Origin: Tetracladium setigerum | Taxonomy: Eukaryota; Ascomycota; Leotiomycetes; Helotiales | Assembly: GCA_031472005.1 (NCBI GenBank) | Contig: PZJY01000007.1 | Coordinates: forward strand, 2,343,808 to 2,407,807 | Direction: 5' to 3' | DNA: 64,000 nt | Shown here: one piece after another, positions 11,461-24,300 of the stretch | Layout of the letters: each line of letters opens with the position of its first letter | Numbering within the stretch: position 1 is the first letter of the stretch | Made by a program: the position numbers and the translations under genes | The notes under the pieces: generated by a model | Told to the model about the DNA's origin: nothing | The model's database searches: none | Seen by the model: only the letters and a program-made list of their open reading frames with translations

Positions 11461-13017
11461 TGGGACCAGCTTGCGTCGGTTCTATACTCATGAAAGATTT
11501 CAAGACATAAAATGTGCAAACTTATCGTTCCCCAAGGTGATATTTCTGCCAGTATTTACCGCCTACGCTCTGTTGTTATGGCAATATACCAGTCGACGTT
11601 TCTTTTGTATTCCTTATTTCTTGCGATCGTAGAACTTCAAAATCCGCAACGGGAAAATGCAAACCTGGTGTCGCGCCCGTTTGTGGGGATCATGGGGCGT
11701 GTCTTCGCGATTTCGCTACATAAGCTCTGAGACTTTGTTCTAACTCCTTACTCCTTACTCCTTACTCCTTGCTAAATGTGCTAATTCAACTGCAAATTTT
11801 GACGATCCACAGTGTTTCGGTTGCGTGACACACAAAAGGATGGACAGAGTGTATTCGCCAAGATAATGGCTGGCTTTTACAAATGAGGTACTTTCGGGTT
11901 ACAGATAGCGCGCTCTAGACGGGAGGGCAGTTGTCAGATAACACAACGCAACAAATCTCCGAGGACTATAGAGCCAGAGTTGTGAGTCAATATTCGAATA
12001 GAACTACTCGACAAAGGGCTAAGGAGGTGGTAGAGTTGACCGATGGGGGTTTTACACAAGCTTACGGCGTGGGACGGGTGTTTTAGCAGTGATGAAGGAT
12101 GAGTTGCCTTGTCCTTGCAAGAGGATATGTATTCCTCCTCAGTATTCTTGAAGCTATGTTGAAGTTGGAAGGTTGCAGTGTTAATAATATCTTTAGGCTA
12201 AACGAATGCTACTCCTCGTGAATAACAAATTGATATTCAGCACAATAATCGCCGGCTGACTCATGTAATATTTCTTTCAATTGCTCCCAGTACTGCGATC
12301 TAGTACATGACCACTAGCCAGTACTAAAGTATTAACCTCCAGAGGCCACTATCTTACGGCCAACTAAATAGTGGGTTGTTGCATCAACTTATGCCCCGCT
12401 GCTAAGAGTTCGGCACCTATCTCGACTTTGCTATTTGCCATATTAAACATATGACATATATATATATTTTCTTATAATTGACGCATTAATTCCGCAACTC
12501 CGCAGCAAGTGGAGAAAGAGCACGTGCATTCTGCTATCCCAATATTGCCACAACAATTCTCAAAGTTTGAATTCCAGGCTTGCTTGCTTGTTATGAACCA
12601 AAGATCCTCAATAATAGTAGACCTGGCCAAAAAAATTCGATGTCCCCTACGCTCGAACCAGCTCCAGCTTTCCCAAAAACCCGTATGATAAAAAAACCCT
12701 TGTCACTTAAATCTCTTAGCGCTACATGTCCTAAAAGCCCTTGTTCCTGAATCCCCTCGCCGGCTGCTCTTCTCCAAACATATCTGCTGTGGGGGAAGAT
12801 GCTAAACTCCCAAACCAATTCCAATATCTTCTCCAAGCCTGGAGAAGCACAACACACGTTCTTGTCAATATTGGATACTCGGCACACCTCCTCAAAGCAC
12901 TGTCCGATATTTAGACTAGTCGTTCTGCCTTTAATTTAAGACATAATCTCGCCTGACAGCGACAGACAAAGTGATCTAAATCTTCCCCTAACGTTTCATC
13001 AACCGCTTGGCCGTTCA
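11461..13017. other. Intergenic, AT-rich
   Basis: A short tandem ACTCCTT array lies at 11742-11770. The stretch 12150-12600 is AT-rich. An open minus frame at 12591-12887 contains a VFGKAGAGSS phrase that faintly recalls a P-loop, but it lacks the lysine of GKS/T and other NACHT features. No gene is supported. Confidence 0.45.
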
Positions 13018-14025
13018 TCAGATAGAATTGAGCAGATTGCTAATTGGTATAAGGCCTTGTGCACCGATCTCTTCCGCTGATGGGATCGTGGCATTCTTCT
13101 TTTCCCACATCGGTTCCATGAACCCATGTTTACTACTGTGTGCGAGCCAATCCACAATAAGAGAAGGGAGGAACCTTTGGCAGATTTTATCGACGGGCTG
13201 AAAGTAGGATGGCCTGGTACAAGCGTGAATGAAATCATCCAGTTGATAAGTCTTCTTCGGCCTTGGGGGGACAAATTTGAAGCTAGATTCGTTTTCTGGG
13301 AATCGAATCGAGCATATAATGGCCGTCCTCCTTAGCATTTCCTGAATAAGCTCCGCTACAGGAAAGCCAGGGAGAGACTCTTCAAGGATTTCCATGCCTG
13401 CCTTGATAGAACTATGGCCATCTTTGAACCGCCCTTCGGTAACACCTGGAAAGTATCGGGCACTTACGTCGGCAAAATGCAACAAGGAATACATTTGAAG
13501 GACAGGCTGGCAGCGACAGGTAAACTGGACTCGGTACTGCTCGTTGAGAAGTGCCAGTCCTTTTTGGGCGTGGCGCCAGATAATATTTTCGACTAGGTAG
13601 GAGGGAAATCTGTCGAAATTGAGCACGGGCCTGAGTAGCTGGACAACTGAGTTCGAATAAAGAATCCTATATATCAGCGGCGTCTTCAAAATTAGTCGAA
13701 CAACCTACAAAAGTGAAAGGGCATGTGGAAGTGCCTGAATTTTATTCGTCTCCATGTTTCCAATCACATCAGGAAGAGTATTTCGCTAGTTTACAAATCG
13801 ACTATATAGTTCCAGAATGTGCTGCGCGGAAATCCGGGGCCCATGCTGGGAGTATAGTGTAATTGTCACATCTTCGATGATTAATATCAGCTTGGATTTT
13901 TCTCGAGATATAGTGGCCTGAAGGCTCGGCCACGCGGAAATCCGATCGATAGCTTGGGAATTAAGGTACCAATCAACCTCGTCCTGTCGATTTTCATTAC
14001 CATCTTCATCACTTGCTATCTGCAC
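13018..14025 (-). pseudogene. C-terminal part of a Zn2Cys6-type regulator, broken
   Basis: The minus frame 14025-13786 ends ...ISAQHILELYSRFVN and then a TAG. The same frame continues after that stop with RNTLPDVIGNMETNKIQALP. After a short probable intron it joins the 223-codon frame 13689-13018, which contains LLRPVLNFD, LHFADVSARYFPG, LPGFPVAELIQEMLRRTA and ACTRPSYFQPVDKI. This order is characteristic of the variable C-terminal (fungal_trans-like) region of Zn2Cys6 transcription factors. The stop replaces the tryptophan expected after RFVN. TGG to TAG is a G-to-A change, compatible with RIP. No Zn2Cys6 binuclear cluster is visible upstream to 14460. It is probably a pseudogene. Confidence 0.65.
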
Positions 14026-14545
14026 ACGAAGAGCGATAATGATGTGTTGAATTACACGTTATTGAGCGAAGACTGTATTAAGGCCGTTCGCAGCATTGTA
14101 GACCCAGATGACTTTCGGATCACGAAGATTCAAGCATTTGCGGTGATATTTCTTGTCGAATTGGCAAGGGGTAATGGACTTCGTGCAACATCGTACCTGA
14201 AAGTGGCCATTGGGAGTCTGCCTTGAGTGAAAAACCAGGATCGAAGCAGCGCTCGTTGGTCGTGGAGGTGTACTGCTCAGGGTGTTCAAAATTTGAATAT
14301 GCGAGTAGGAGCTATCAGATTTCGGGAAGGCCTCGCTAATACGACCAGTGAGTGGGCACAGGCTACTTATCAAGTCCCATCGAGGATCGATGTTGGCCCC
14401 CTCCCTCCATCCCCCATGATTTCTATCTCGCCTTCCACAGACAACCAAACTCCATAACACACCAAAATTTCAAAGTCCCAAAAAAATAAACTGCACAGAT
14501 TTGTAGTTGGGAGGAAAGAAGGATTTTGTGGGGTCGATCTTTCGG

Positions 14546-14598
14546 TCGATCTTGCTTTCTAGGCTTCTTGGCCTAGAAAGCAAGCAACGGAAGATCGA
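14546..14598. repeat. Inverted repeat / hairpin
   Basis: Bases 14551-14564 and 14571-14584 form a perfect 14-bp inverted repeat with a 6-nt loop. Outer 8-bp arms at 14546-14553 and 14591-14598 can also pair. The structure lies between the regulator fossil and the sugar permease, outside any supported gene. Confidence 0.85.
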
Positions 14599-15507
14599 CA
14601 TCAATACTAGTATCATTTCTGGGCTGATGTTGATGTTGAAGTGCCGTACAGTACCGAGGGTACCAAGGGAGTCGGGATTTCTATCCGAAAGCTTGAGTCA
14701 AGGTCGATTGAAATCTTGTTGTTGCAATGTCGCTTTAATTGTATCAGTGTGTCCATTGAGCACCGCTGAGAGCAGAGGACTTCTGAACGCTTGTCCGGGC
14801 TCTTAGCTGTCTGTTATACATTACACACTTTGAATGCTCATCAAAACGTCTTTCTTTTCTCTGTCTTTTGTTTTAGTTCTGCTGCCTACCGTGCTCGTCC
14901 ACTCCGATCGCTTCTCAATCTTCCCCATCTCGTGTATATTGTCTTGGCGCTTGCGTTCAGGCTTTTCGCGAGGTCACTCTCTTGGTTGAATAAACTTCAA
15001 CTCTCTATGGTCTTTGGACTGCAATATCTATTGGGTTTTTTGTCGTGATGTCCGGTCATCTTTTCTAAACTACTGTACAACTACTATCTGTTCTGCACCC
15101 ATCTCCATTTCGTAGTTTCGCGAATCTCCATAACCCACCCGAGGTCAAAAGAGGCCAGCGTACTGCCCTGAGACTTTATGGTCTTATTAAACACATAAAC
15201 ACGTACAATACGTACTTTGGTGACGTCGCCAAGTGGGCTGAATTTGAGATAGTTTTCTGAATTGAAAATACTGTAGCGCACCAAAGCATTTCGTCCAGGT
15301 AGTAAGGCATTCCAAAAAACCTCCCGAAACGCTCGTGAATCATAATCCATGAATGCCCCTATCCATATCAAGATGCAGAGCCCGAAAACGCCTAGGCCCT
15401 TCCAATTCCTCTCCTCCAATATATACACAGAACTCCATCCCCCCATCCATCCATCCATCCCTCCATCAATACCTCACGATCACATTCCTCCTTGCCTCTC
15501 TGCTAAA

Positions 15508-17652
15508 TTAAGCCTTCAACGCCATATTGAGATGCTCATCATGAGCATGCACAGCCTCCAACTTCTCCTCGTAGTTGTGAATAACATCATTATCAAGATG
15601 TTCCGCAAACACGTCCACCTTGGTACTCGCAAACTTCCTCGCACTAATCCTCTTCTCAAACAACAAATCCAACTCGGCAAACGTCCTTCCCGACGGCTCC
15701 GGAAGTCTGAAATACGTATACACAATGCACAAGAAGCAAATCGCCGCCCAGAAGAAGCCCGCGTAATTTCCCCAATTCCACGCTCCCGGGTTAAGCATGT
15801 AGGGCGTGACGACGCCACAGAAAATACCGACGATGTTGTAGAGATTGCGACCGAGCACGACGGTCTTGATTTGAAGACGACGGGTCGAGAGTTCAGCCAC
15901 GAGAGAGTAGCAGACTGTGCCGACGGTGAGTTGGTAGAATGCTGCCCAGACTAACATGATGCTGCCGGTAGCGAGGGAGGCGGCTTCGCGGTCTTTGGGG
16001 AGACCGAGGAAGCCGAGGAGGAAAAGCATGGTGCAGAGACCGCAGAGGCCGTAGAGGTAGAGCGAGCGGCGGCCGATGCCCCAGGACATGAGGAACCAGG
16101 CGCCGAAAACGCCGGCCATGTTGATGCCGTATTGGCCGAGAGCGAAGTTGTAGGCGTTGGCGTCGGAGAGGCCGGCTTGTTGGAGGAAGTAACTAAAAAG
16201 AAGAAAAAAGTGTAAGAAATTGAAATTGGGGTTTGAAAAGTAGATGGATGGGTGATTTGTGTGAAAGGACTTACGTTGAGTATCCGGAGAAAGAGTTTCC
16301 ACTCAGGTTTTGAATGGCCCAGACCATGCAGACGATTTCCGTTCGTCGCAAATCGGTTCCTCTGAAACAATCGAGGTAGCTTGCGCCTGATGTGATTTTC
16401 TCTTCTAGAGCGGTGGTGTGAACCATCATGGCGATGGTCTCGTCGGCATCAAAGTCGGTTTCGCGGTTCAAGCTGGTCAGACGGAGGAGAGCAGCTTTGG
16501 CATCGTGGGTTCTTCCTTTGCGTACGAGCCACCCTGTTCAAGTTAGTTTTCGGGTTGTGATAAAATGGCTGACTTTGAAATGTTTCTAGGTTCTTTCGGG
16601 GAGCACACAAAAGGAAATCAAGACTTACAAGGTGATTCTGGAGCCAAAAAGATACCAATCATCAACGGGACGGGCCACATCCACTGAAGCGCATATGGAA
16701 TGCGGTAACTCCACTCATCATCTCGAGACAACATAGAGCGGATAACGCCAATGCCGATTACTTGTCCGAGCCCCCAGCAGAAATTTACGTAGGTAGTTAG
16801 GTACCCACGTAGTGCAATAGGGCACACCTCGCCTAAAGAGAAAGGTATTAGAAGGTGTTCATAAAATAGTGAGACTTGTCCCTAGGCAATTCGGGCGCTT
16901 CCAAAGAGAGCTCCTAAAGATGACTTACTGGCATATGTGATTGTCAAGGTCTGGAAGACTCCCCATGGGATACCGCAAAGAATTTCGGCGATCAGGAGGT
17001 GTACGACGGTCTGAGCAGTGAAGAAGATGGCGGTGAATCCGGTAATCAGAAGTAGACAAACGATAACTGTGTATCTGTAGCCGAAGATTTCTGATACATA
17101 ACCGTTGATGAAAAGACCAATAATCTCACCGACAATGACACCCTGTGAGAAGACAATTAGTACAGGTCTTGCTCAAGCAATTTTGACAAAGTTCTCGGCA
17201 GTGAGCTTGATCACGTGACATGGGAAAGTAAACACTCACATTCGAGAGACCGGCTTGCCATGCTGCAGTGATTTGATAGGTTCCATCTGGCAGCATCTCG
17301 CCATACTTTCTGTTGAATTGAGGGAATGCGACTGTTGGTTTTGATTAGTTTGTGTCACGACTAAGGGAGGGGCTTTTCTTTGCCACCACCGGCACTTACA
17401 AAAATTACTGAGTAAACAAACGTCATAGCCTTCCATGACAATACAGGTAGAGATCAAGACAGACCATGCCACAGCCTTTGGGTAGAGCTTAATGCCCTGC
17501 CACAGTGTCATGGAATGTTCCTTATCTGAAGCGTTTTTGGCATTTTTGGCGACTTCGTTCATGGACTTCGTATGGTCGAGCTGGTCCTCGGCAGGGAATT
17601 GAAGAGTGTTGGTCCTCTCGGGCTCAATGTCATCTTGCGTCTTGGAAACCAT
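15508..17652 (-). CDS. MFS sugar permease, alpha-glucoside (maltose) type
   Basis: Six exons on the minus strand (17652-17400, 17331-17240, 17142-16929, 16832-16629, 16533-16275, 16192-15508) join in frame to 568 residues. The introns are 68 to 97 nt with GTAAGT/GTGAGT donors. The protein should import a disaccharide or related sugar by proton symport in the plasma membrane. Supporting motifs are GYDVCLLSNFF in helix 1, PESPWWLVRKGR after helix 6, GYSTYFLQQAGL at helix 7, and a C-terminal PEPSGRTFAELDLLFEK. These are features of the MAL-type branch of fungal sugar transporters. Twelve helices fit the hydrophobic pattern. The N-terminus is hydrophilic and rich in D, E and K. Substrate specificity cannot be read from sequence alone. 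No frameshift is needed, in contrast to several other genes here. Confidence 0.9.
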
Positions 17653-20355
17653 GATGAAAGGATGTGGTAAGAGAGGAGGTTGGGTGTTCCACAGAGAAGA
17701 TGGGAGTTGCCTGGTGGTCGAGGAGGTGAGGTTATCGTTGAATCTTATAAAAAATCGACACTGCGGGGAACGGACCGGGTTGTTGTCAGTAGTGGCCCAC
17801 TTGTAGGGAATTGCAGATCCATAACGCTTAGTCAAGGGATTCGACTTTATCAAGATTGGCTCCCGCTGCCTTTTGAGAAGAGCAATATCTGAGAGGCCGG
17901 ATTGGAAGGTTCGGGGAAGTGTGGGTTACATTGTTGTGTTTGCAAAGGCGGCAACAAGGTCTAGAGTTGATAGTTTCGGAGAGTCTGACCAAGTCGTCCA
18001 AGGAGGGCTGCCTGGGCCGATCAGATGACGGCTATTGACCTCTGCTTCCACTTCTTGAGGGACAAGCCTCAAAGTTCAAACTCGGAATTCCCACCGTGGT
18101 CTGGAGTCGAATAATGGGGTGCATTGTTTCTGGGGTCCGGAGGAGGGTTGTTGACAAACTGCTCCATAGACAATGGCTCTCTGAGGCCGGGGGTTTAAAC
18201 GAAGGATCCTTATTCGATCATCCAATCCTTTCTGAATGCACGTCAGAGAAAGCAATCGGGACGCCTTCGGCAATACAGTATTGGCGTAACACAAGCACAG
18301 AGAGGTATTGCGCGCTGCCCAATCCATTTGCGCAGAAGTCACCGAGAGCAACATGACTCTCAATAATGTAACGGCAACATTGACAGAATTTGACAGAACT
18401 TACATTGTGAAAAAGGTCACTTGCCCCGGATCTAGAATAGAACCCACGCTGACAGGTGTCTAGAAGAAACAAAAGTATGGGGTCCCCATCCGGGGAGAAG
18501 TTCTCGTACGAGGCAGTTGAGATGGATTTGAAACGGATGCAGCCGCCTGAGAGGAGCCGGGCAACTTCGGTTGTGGCGTTCCCGTCAGTCCCGTACCCCG
18601 CGATCTCCAAGAGGTCTCATACGCCGACTTTAGCATCGCTGATAATTGCCCTTCTCTTTCACTTCAAGTAGTTCGTCGGCGTAAATAGAAGAGTTGAAGG
18701 CCTTGCGACGAGGAGGCTCATATACCATGACTCGTCCCCTTTCCTGGGACAACGAAAATGCGTTATTTATTGCCTTGAACAATCAATATTGCTTGGACAG
18801 GCAATATCCTCGTTACCTCGTACCCTGCAAACAAAACAAAAACCTGCTCTCCCCCTAAATGAATCGCAGGAAGTCGGAATCACCTCGACTTCAAGATTCT
18901 TTGTAAGTGTCTGAACTGATGCCCTTGACCGGCTTCCCTTTCTCTGGAATATCCCATCAAATGTTAACAACAAGCTGGCGAAGTCGATGCCTGTGGCTGA
19001 CGCCGGAGCAGCAATACAAGACTACCAGCACGATCAAAACTCCCTGCACAGATCCCGAGAGAGAAAAGAATGAAATGAAGATGAAAATCACCATGTAAGT
19101 GAAATCCAACCTGAATGTTCATGGAGACAACCTTCTGGCTTTTGGTTCTCCCGGTGTGCATCACCCTCGACAAGACTCGAGCCAATCCAAAACAGCAATT
19201 AGCAATTAAATAATGGCCCCGATTATCGAACCCGATACTCATCAACTCAAATGCTTTACACAATCTTTGGATAGCTTTTTATATCGGAAATTCTGGAAAT
19301 GTTTGATTGAACAAGTTTGGTGGTGAGCCACAGATCTTTTCGATGCCAGCCGCATAGATTCAGGTACCATCGCTCAGTGCCGTACTAGTACAAAGCCATC
19401 ACTCTACTACAAAGTAAGATCTTACTCAGTAGGCACCGCCATAACTCAAGTTTAGTCGGGGCAATAGAAGCATGGCTGGACTTAAGCGAGGGGTTCCCTT
19501 CACGCCGGTGGTCTTGGCATTTTCGCATCGCACACAGCATCCTTAACCAAACTGTCCGTTCTGGCTCTCCTACCTACCTCTATTCCTTAATGCAATCAAT
19601 GCCCTTCAAACATTTTCATTCGTCAATAGAGTTGTTTTCTCATTATCAAGATGGCTGGCCAGCATAGTACTACTGATTCACGAAAACTTTATTGTTTACT
19701 AGTACGGCACCACCAGCCACCTCAACAAGAAACTCGCCAATCTAGTGTTTTGTTTTTTTGGACCATCATGCGTTGTCTAAGAGACCAAACATTCCATGTG
19801 GGGAGCAATAATTCTTGGTTCCATAGTATGCCCCCGATTTTTCATGGCAGTATTGGCAGAAATGTACCAAGCGACGAAAACGTGAGTGAGTGGGCCGAAT
19901 ACGGTCGGTGACGTTGGTTGTTGGCCAAATGATCGAACGCGCACTGCACTTCAACTAAAGGACTTAGTTTATACTAAGCATTCCGTCTATTCCGTTTAGT
20001 ACGCACTGAAACTTGCCTAAGAAAAAGATCATGGCTGGAAGTTCATCTTATTGTGTTAATAAAATGCGATTATTTCTTCGTCTTTCTTTTCTTTTTGTTC
20101 AATTCTGTCACATCCTCGCTTGCTGTCGTGTCACTTCCCATCGTTGGTCCCACAACAGCAATTGAACTTCAAGTTTTCCACAATAAACATCTCTGTAGGA
20201 CTTGGCTCTTATTTTCCGCCATCTTCATTTTTTCGATCAGGTCGATAAATACAGCATCACCCTTCTGAAGGAGTTTGCTTTTTGCCTCAACCTGAGTCAA
20301 CGCATCATTCTTGTCATTTTCTCTGCTCAGATAATTCGAAGTTGTTACCGAAAAT
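17653..20355. other. Intergenic, no supported gene
   Basis: Open frames at 18076-18363 minus, 18218-18610 minus, 18964-19263 minus and 19651-19911 plus lack domains, signal peptides or intron support. This 2.7-kb interval is the shared upstream region of the sugar permease (minus) and the chitin deacetylase (plus). Confidence 0.5.
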
Positions 20356-21698
20356 ATGCAGTTCTCATTTACAAAGTGTGCACTTGCACTCATATCATTT
20401 TCGAATTTTGTCTCAGCACAGGATGGCCCGAATTGCGGACCGGAAATAGGAGCGTGTGCGGTTGGAGAGTGCTGCTCTAAATGGGGATATTGTGGTACAA
20501 CTCCAGAGCACTGTGGAACTGGGTTCGTCTTTTCTTTGCTACTTTTTGATCTTTCAAACCACTCTTCATCAATTGTGTTTCTTGAAATTTCTTTCTTAGA
20601 ACTAACAAATTCAACAACAGACCTCCGTCTTCGCCAGCTCCCGGATCAGGATCACCTTCGAACACACCCCGACCACATATTGGGAATGTTCCATATGGTG
20701 AGACACCTCCCTATCTAAAATTTCTTCAAAAACTGACGAATTTGATACAAGGAACTATCATAAATAGCTGCACCAGCCCCGGCAAAATTGCTCTAACATA
20801 CGACGACGGCCCATCAGATTACACTCCTCAACTCCTCGACATCCTCTCCTCCCTCGGTGTAAAAGCAACCTTCTTCATCACCGGCCTCTCCAATCGAGGC
20901 CCAATCACCGACCCAACCTGGGCATCCGTCATCCGCCGCGCACATAACGAAGGTCATCAAATCGCCTCCCATGGCTGGACGCACGCTCAACTCAATGCCA
21001 TCGACTATTCCGCCCAGCGATCAGAACTCATCAACAACGAAGACGCGCTCCAAAGCGTTCTAGGATTCTTCCCAACTTATTTCCGCTGTCCGTATCTTGA
21101 ATGCGATTCTACCAATGGCTTGCCAATTCTCGACCAATTCGGTTACCATGTCATTGGTGTAAATGCCGATACGAAAGACTACATGTACGATTCTCCAGAG
21201 CTGATTCAGAATGCAAAGAATCTCTTCTCGGATGCTGTTTCATACAACCCGGGTGCGGACTCGTATATTGCTCTCACCCATGATATTAAGTATCAGACTG
21301 TGGTCAGTTTGACGAGATTTATGGTTGATACGGCGAGAGCGAGGGGCTATGAGCTTGTTACTGTGGGCGAGTGCTTGGGTGATCCAAGAGAGAATTGGTA
21401 TCGAAGTAGTTCCGGCTCGGCTGTCATTCCTCCACCGACGACTCTTGTGACTTCGTTAAGGGCTCCTACCCCAACTGTTTGAGTAGGAGGACTTTGCCGG
21501 ATGGATCTTGCGGTGGAAATGGTGATCTTACTTATGCATGTTATGAGTTTGGAAATTGCTGCTCTCAGTGGGGAAATTGGTATGTTCTCTTCCGATATTT
21601 CTTTGTCTGTACGATGCGATCTGACTTTTGAAAATAGCAACTCCACTGTTGACTACTGTGGTCAGGGTTGTAACCCGGCCTTTGGTACTGGCAATTAG
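20356..21698 (+). CDS. Chitin deacetylase (CE4) with CBM18 module(s)
   Basis: Exons 20356-20522, 20600-20697 and 20752 onward encode a secreted CE4 enzyme that would remove acetyl groups from chitin. Residues 1-21 are a signal peptide ending VSA. Residues about 27-55 are a CBM18 (hevein-like) chitin-binding module with GECCSKWGYCG. The NodB domain has TYDDGPS (D106, D107), SHGWTH (H162, H166 as metal ligands), FRCPY (R200), NADTKDY (D231) and ALTHD (H265). The frame stops at 21480-21482 after a Thr/Pro-rich linker (331 residues). A second CBM18 (ACYEFGNCCSQWGNC...CGQGC) follows at 21491-21698 in another frame, with a proper intron at 21580-21637. It is reached either by one missing base in a CCCC run near 21472 or by a weak 89-nt intron 21398-21486. 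I favour the missing base. AATAAA lies at 21864. Confidence 0.88.
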
Positions 21699-22496
21699 AT
21701 TGCTTGCTGTGAAAGGGTAGAGAGTATTTCATTTTAATTTTGTTGGAGTTTAGAAAGCTATATATTAGATCATCTTGGTTTGTTTTCTTCCCACAGGCAA
21801 CTGAATGGTTGGGTATACCCGGAGGATGCATGGAAAAGGCGCAAGGTGTCAATGTAGATATAAAATAAATAGAAGTTTTTTGGCATTCACTATCCATTGG
21901 GAACTTTGGGGTATTTTAGCTAGTATACTCGGAGCAAACACGTCTTTCTTGACAATTTAGTTGGGAAGATTGATAAATATTAAATCACATGCATCAGTTC
22001 AAAACATGACAGCACATGCCTTTGCGGCAACGAACTAGTGCAGTCTGGCAAATTCTTCTGGTCACTTCTGCGTTTCTTATGTACTTGCATTTGGTGGCCA
22101 TGTTCGCATCCCAAACTATTACAAATGGAAGACCAAAGAGGTAAGAAAGTCCCCCATCCAATGAGGTGCGGGGCTGCCTCGTGATGTCAACACCCCACTA
22201 TCAAATCTCTATCTTTCAGGACTCTGACAACCATTTTAAAGCTTCCATCATGCTCATATCGTATAAAATTGAGTCACCCAATATTCTTGACAATCGACAG
22301 TCTCAGACTTTTAAATTGACAGTACTCATACAAGGGCAACTGAATAATATCCATCGCGAAGTTCTCCAACCTTTCAAAACGAAGCACCCCATATCAACTC
22401 GACACGCGGGAAGTCCAACTTCTTTCAACTTGAGCTTTTTATTCTCTCCTATTCCACCAAAAATAAACCTCTCATAATCCATTACCTGCGGTCAAA
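21699..22496. other. Intergenic region
   Basis: This is the 3' flank of the chitin deacetylase and the upstream region of the oxidase gene. The open frame 22166-22477 has no recognisable domain. Nothing else is supported. Confidence 0.5.
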
Positions 22497-23770
22497 ATGA
22501 CTCCTCCAACCCCCATACGAGTAACCATAATTGGAGCCGGCATATCTGGCCTATCAACAGCACATCACCTCACCACTACCAGTCCCGGTAAATATCATTT
22601 AACAATCCTAGCACGAAACCTCCCCGGCGATGCTCCCTCCAAAGAATGGGCCAGTCCATGGTCAGTTCAATTCTCTCTTTCCTATCCTCCCACATTCAAA
22701 CAAAACATCCTAGATATCTCCAAAGACCAGCCTCACTATCCATACCTACCTACCAAATTACCAGCATAAGACCAGCCTCAGCACTATACTATCGATGCGA
22801 AAAAGAAAAGTAATTAACATTGAAAATAGGGCAGGAGCAATATTCCACCCCCAAGCCACCTCTAACCCCTTGCACCAAAGGATGCAGATCACATCCTTCA
22901 ACTTCTACCATTCCCTCGCTCTCTCCAGCATCCACCCATCCCATCAAACCGGAATCAAAATCTACCCAACAACAGAATTTTACGACTCAGCCTCCCTCAC
23001 ATCCTCCACGCCAGATTCATCAAACTCCTGGATCCACAGCCTGATGCCTGATTTCCGTATTCTTTCTCCAGATGAACTACCACAGGGGAGCGGAGTGACG
23101 AGTGGAGTAAGCTACACGAGTTTAGCTATTAATCCACTTGTGTTTTTGGGTTGGCTGAGAGGGGAATTGGAGAGGAGTGGTGTTACATTTATTCGTCAAA
23201 CAGTTACATCACTCTCTTCTTCTTTCTCGAACACGGAAGAGGCTGATATAACAATCAATTGCACCGGTCTTGGCTCTGCCTCTCTCGCTCGCGACTCAAA
23301 AGTTCAATCTGTACGCGGCCAGACACTCTTTCTTAAATCATCCTTCTCGAAACTATTAATTCGTGAGGGAAGTGAGTATACATATATCATTCCGCGGCCG
23401 GGAAGTGGAGGTGTGGTTTTAGGTGGTGTGAAGGATTCCACGGGGTCGTTTGGGGAGAAGGCGGATGGGGGAATGAGAGAGGATATTTTGAGGAGGGTTA
23501 ATGCTTTGAGTGGGAGGGCTTTTGAAGGGGTGGATGTGGGTTTGAATGGTAATGGTGGTGATGGTGAGAGTGAGGGTATTCAAGGGGGAAATGGGGTGTG
23601 GGAGGATATCGTGGGGTTTAGACCTGGGAGAGAAGGGGGATTGAGAGTTGAGAGGGAAGGGAGGGTTGTGCATGCCTATGGTGTTGGAGGGCGGGTATAT
23701 TTACTCTTTTGGGCTCGCAGAGAGGGTTGCGGAGCTGGTTGGGGAGATTGAGAATGATGTGAACAGGTAA
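22497..23770 (+). CDS. D-amino-acid oxidase-like FAD oxidoreductase
   Basis: Exon 1 is 22497-22660 and exon 2 begins at 22830 after a 169-nt intron that splits a tryptophan codon in WASPWAGAIFHPQ. The protein would deaminate D-amino acids oxidatively with FAD. Residues 8-22 carry VTIIGAGISGLSTAH, the GxGxxG dinucleotide fold. The WAGA segment and the C-terminal GFRPGREGGLRVE are typical of the DAAO family. The annotated frame ends at 23751 with a non-family tail. Two Gs added to the GGG run at 23693-23695 restore RGYIYSFGLAERVAELVGEI and a stop at 23768-23770. No peroxisomal SKL-type ending is seen after that correction. The start context (GTCAAAATG) is good. The C-terminal frame is the only doubt. 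Confidence 0.85.
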
Positions 23771-24300
23771 AGATGTTGTCGTTTTGATGTATATAACAAC
23801 ATATTTCGATGGTAAGCAGAAGGGACTCAAATTCAGTACCCTCGCATGACATGTGACCGTTCAGCTCAAAAGTGGAACGTTGATAGTCCCATTGAACGAG
23901 CAAAAATAAAGGGGGAGAAGCAAAATTGAAAAGCACTTGCTTCCCTTAGCCCATCCCACACACAATCCCCAAATCGTGGTGGCTGGATGTGCACAAATTA
24001 GAGCCTCTCCGAAGTATTGCGGCAGTCTGTCACCACCAGGGTATATGCGTATATGCACGTAATGTCTGCTGCCAAGAATTGTTTGTGGAGCCGCAGAAGT
24101 CACGGGGTGCTTAGTTAGGTATTCATTCCTTTTTCTATGGTTGGGAACATCAATCAAGCCAGCGAGTGCCTTATATGCCCTTCAACGAAAGGAAGAGGAA
24201 AGGATAGAAATAATGGAATAACCTACAGTCTACTCGAATTCTAGGGTACGTGCAACACAAACAATTGCTACCATAGCCATTCAACACTATTTCCAAGAAC

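Noticed and set aside
12591..12887. Possible NACHT P-loop remnant (GKAGAGSS)
   Set aside because: The lysine of GK(S/T) is not in place and no other NACHT motif is seen; the resemblance is too short.
21398..21486. 89-nt intron as the sole explanation for the second CBM18
   Set aside because: The donor GTATCG is weak and splicing removes the conserved NWYR end of the CE4 domain; kept only as an alternative.
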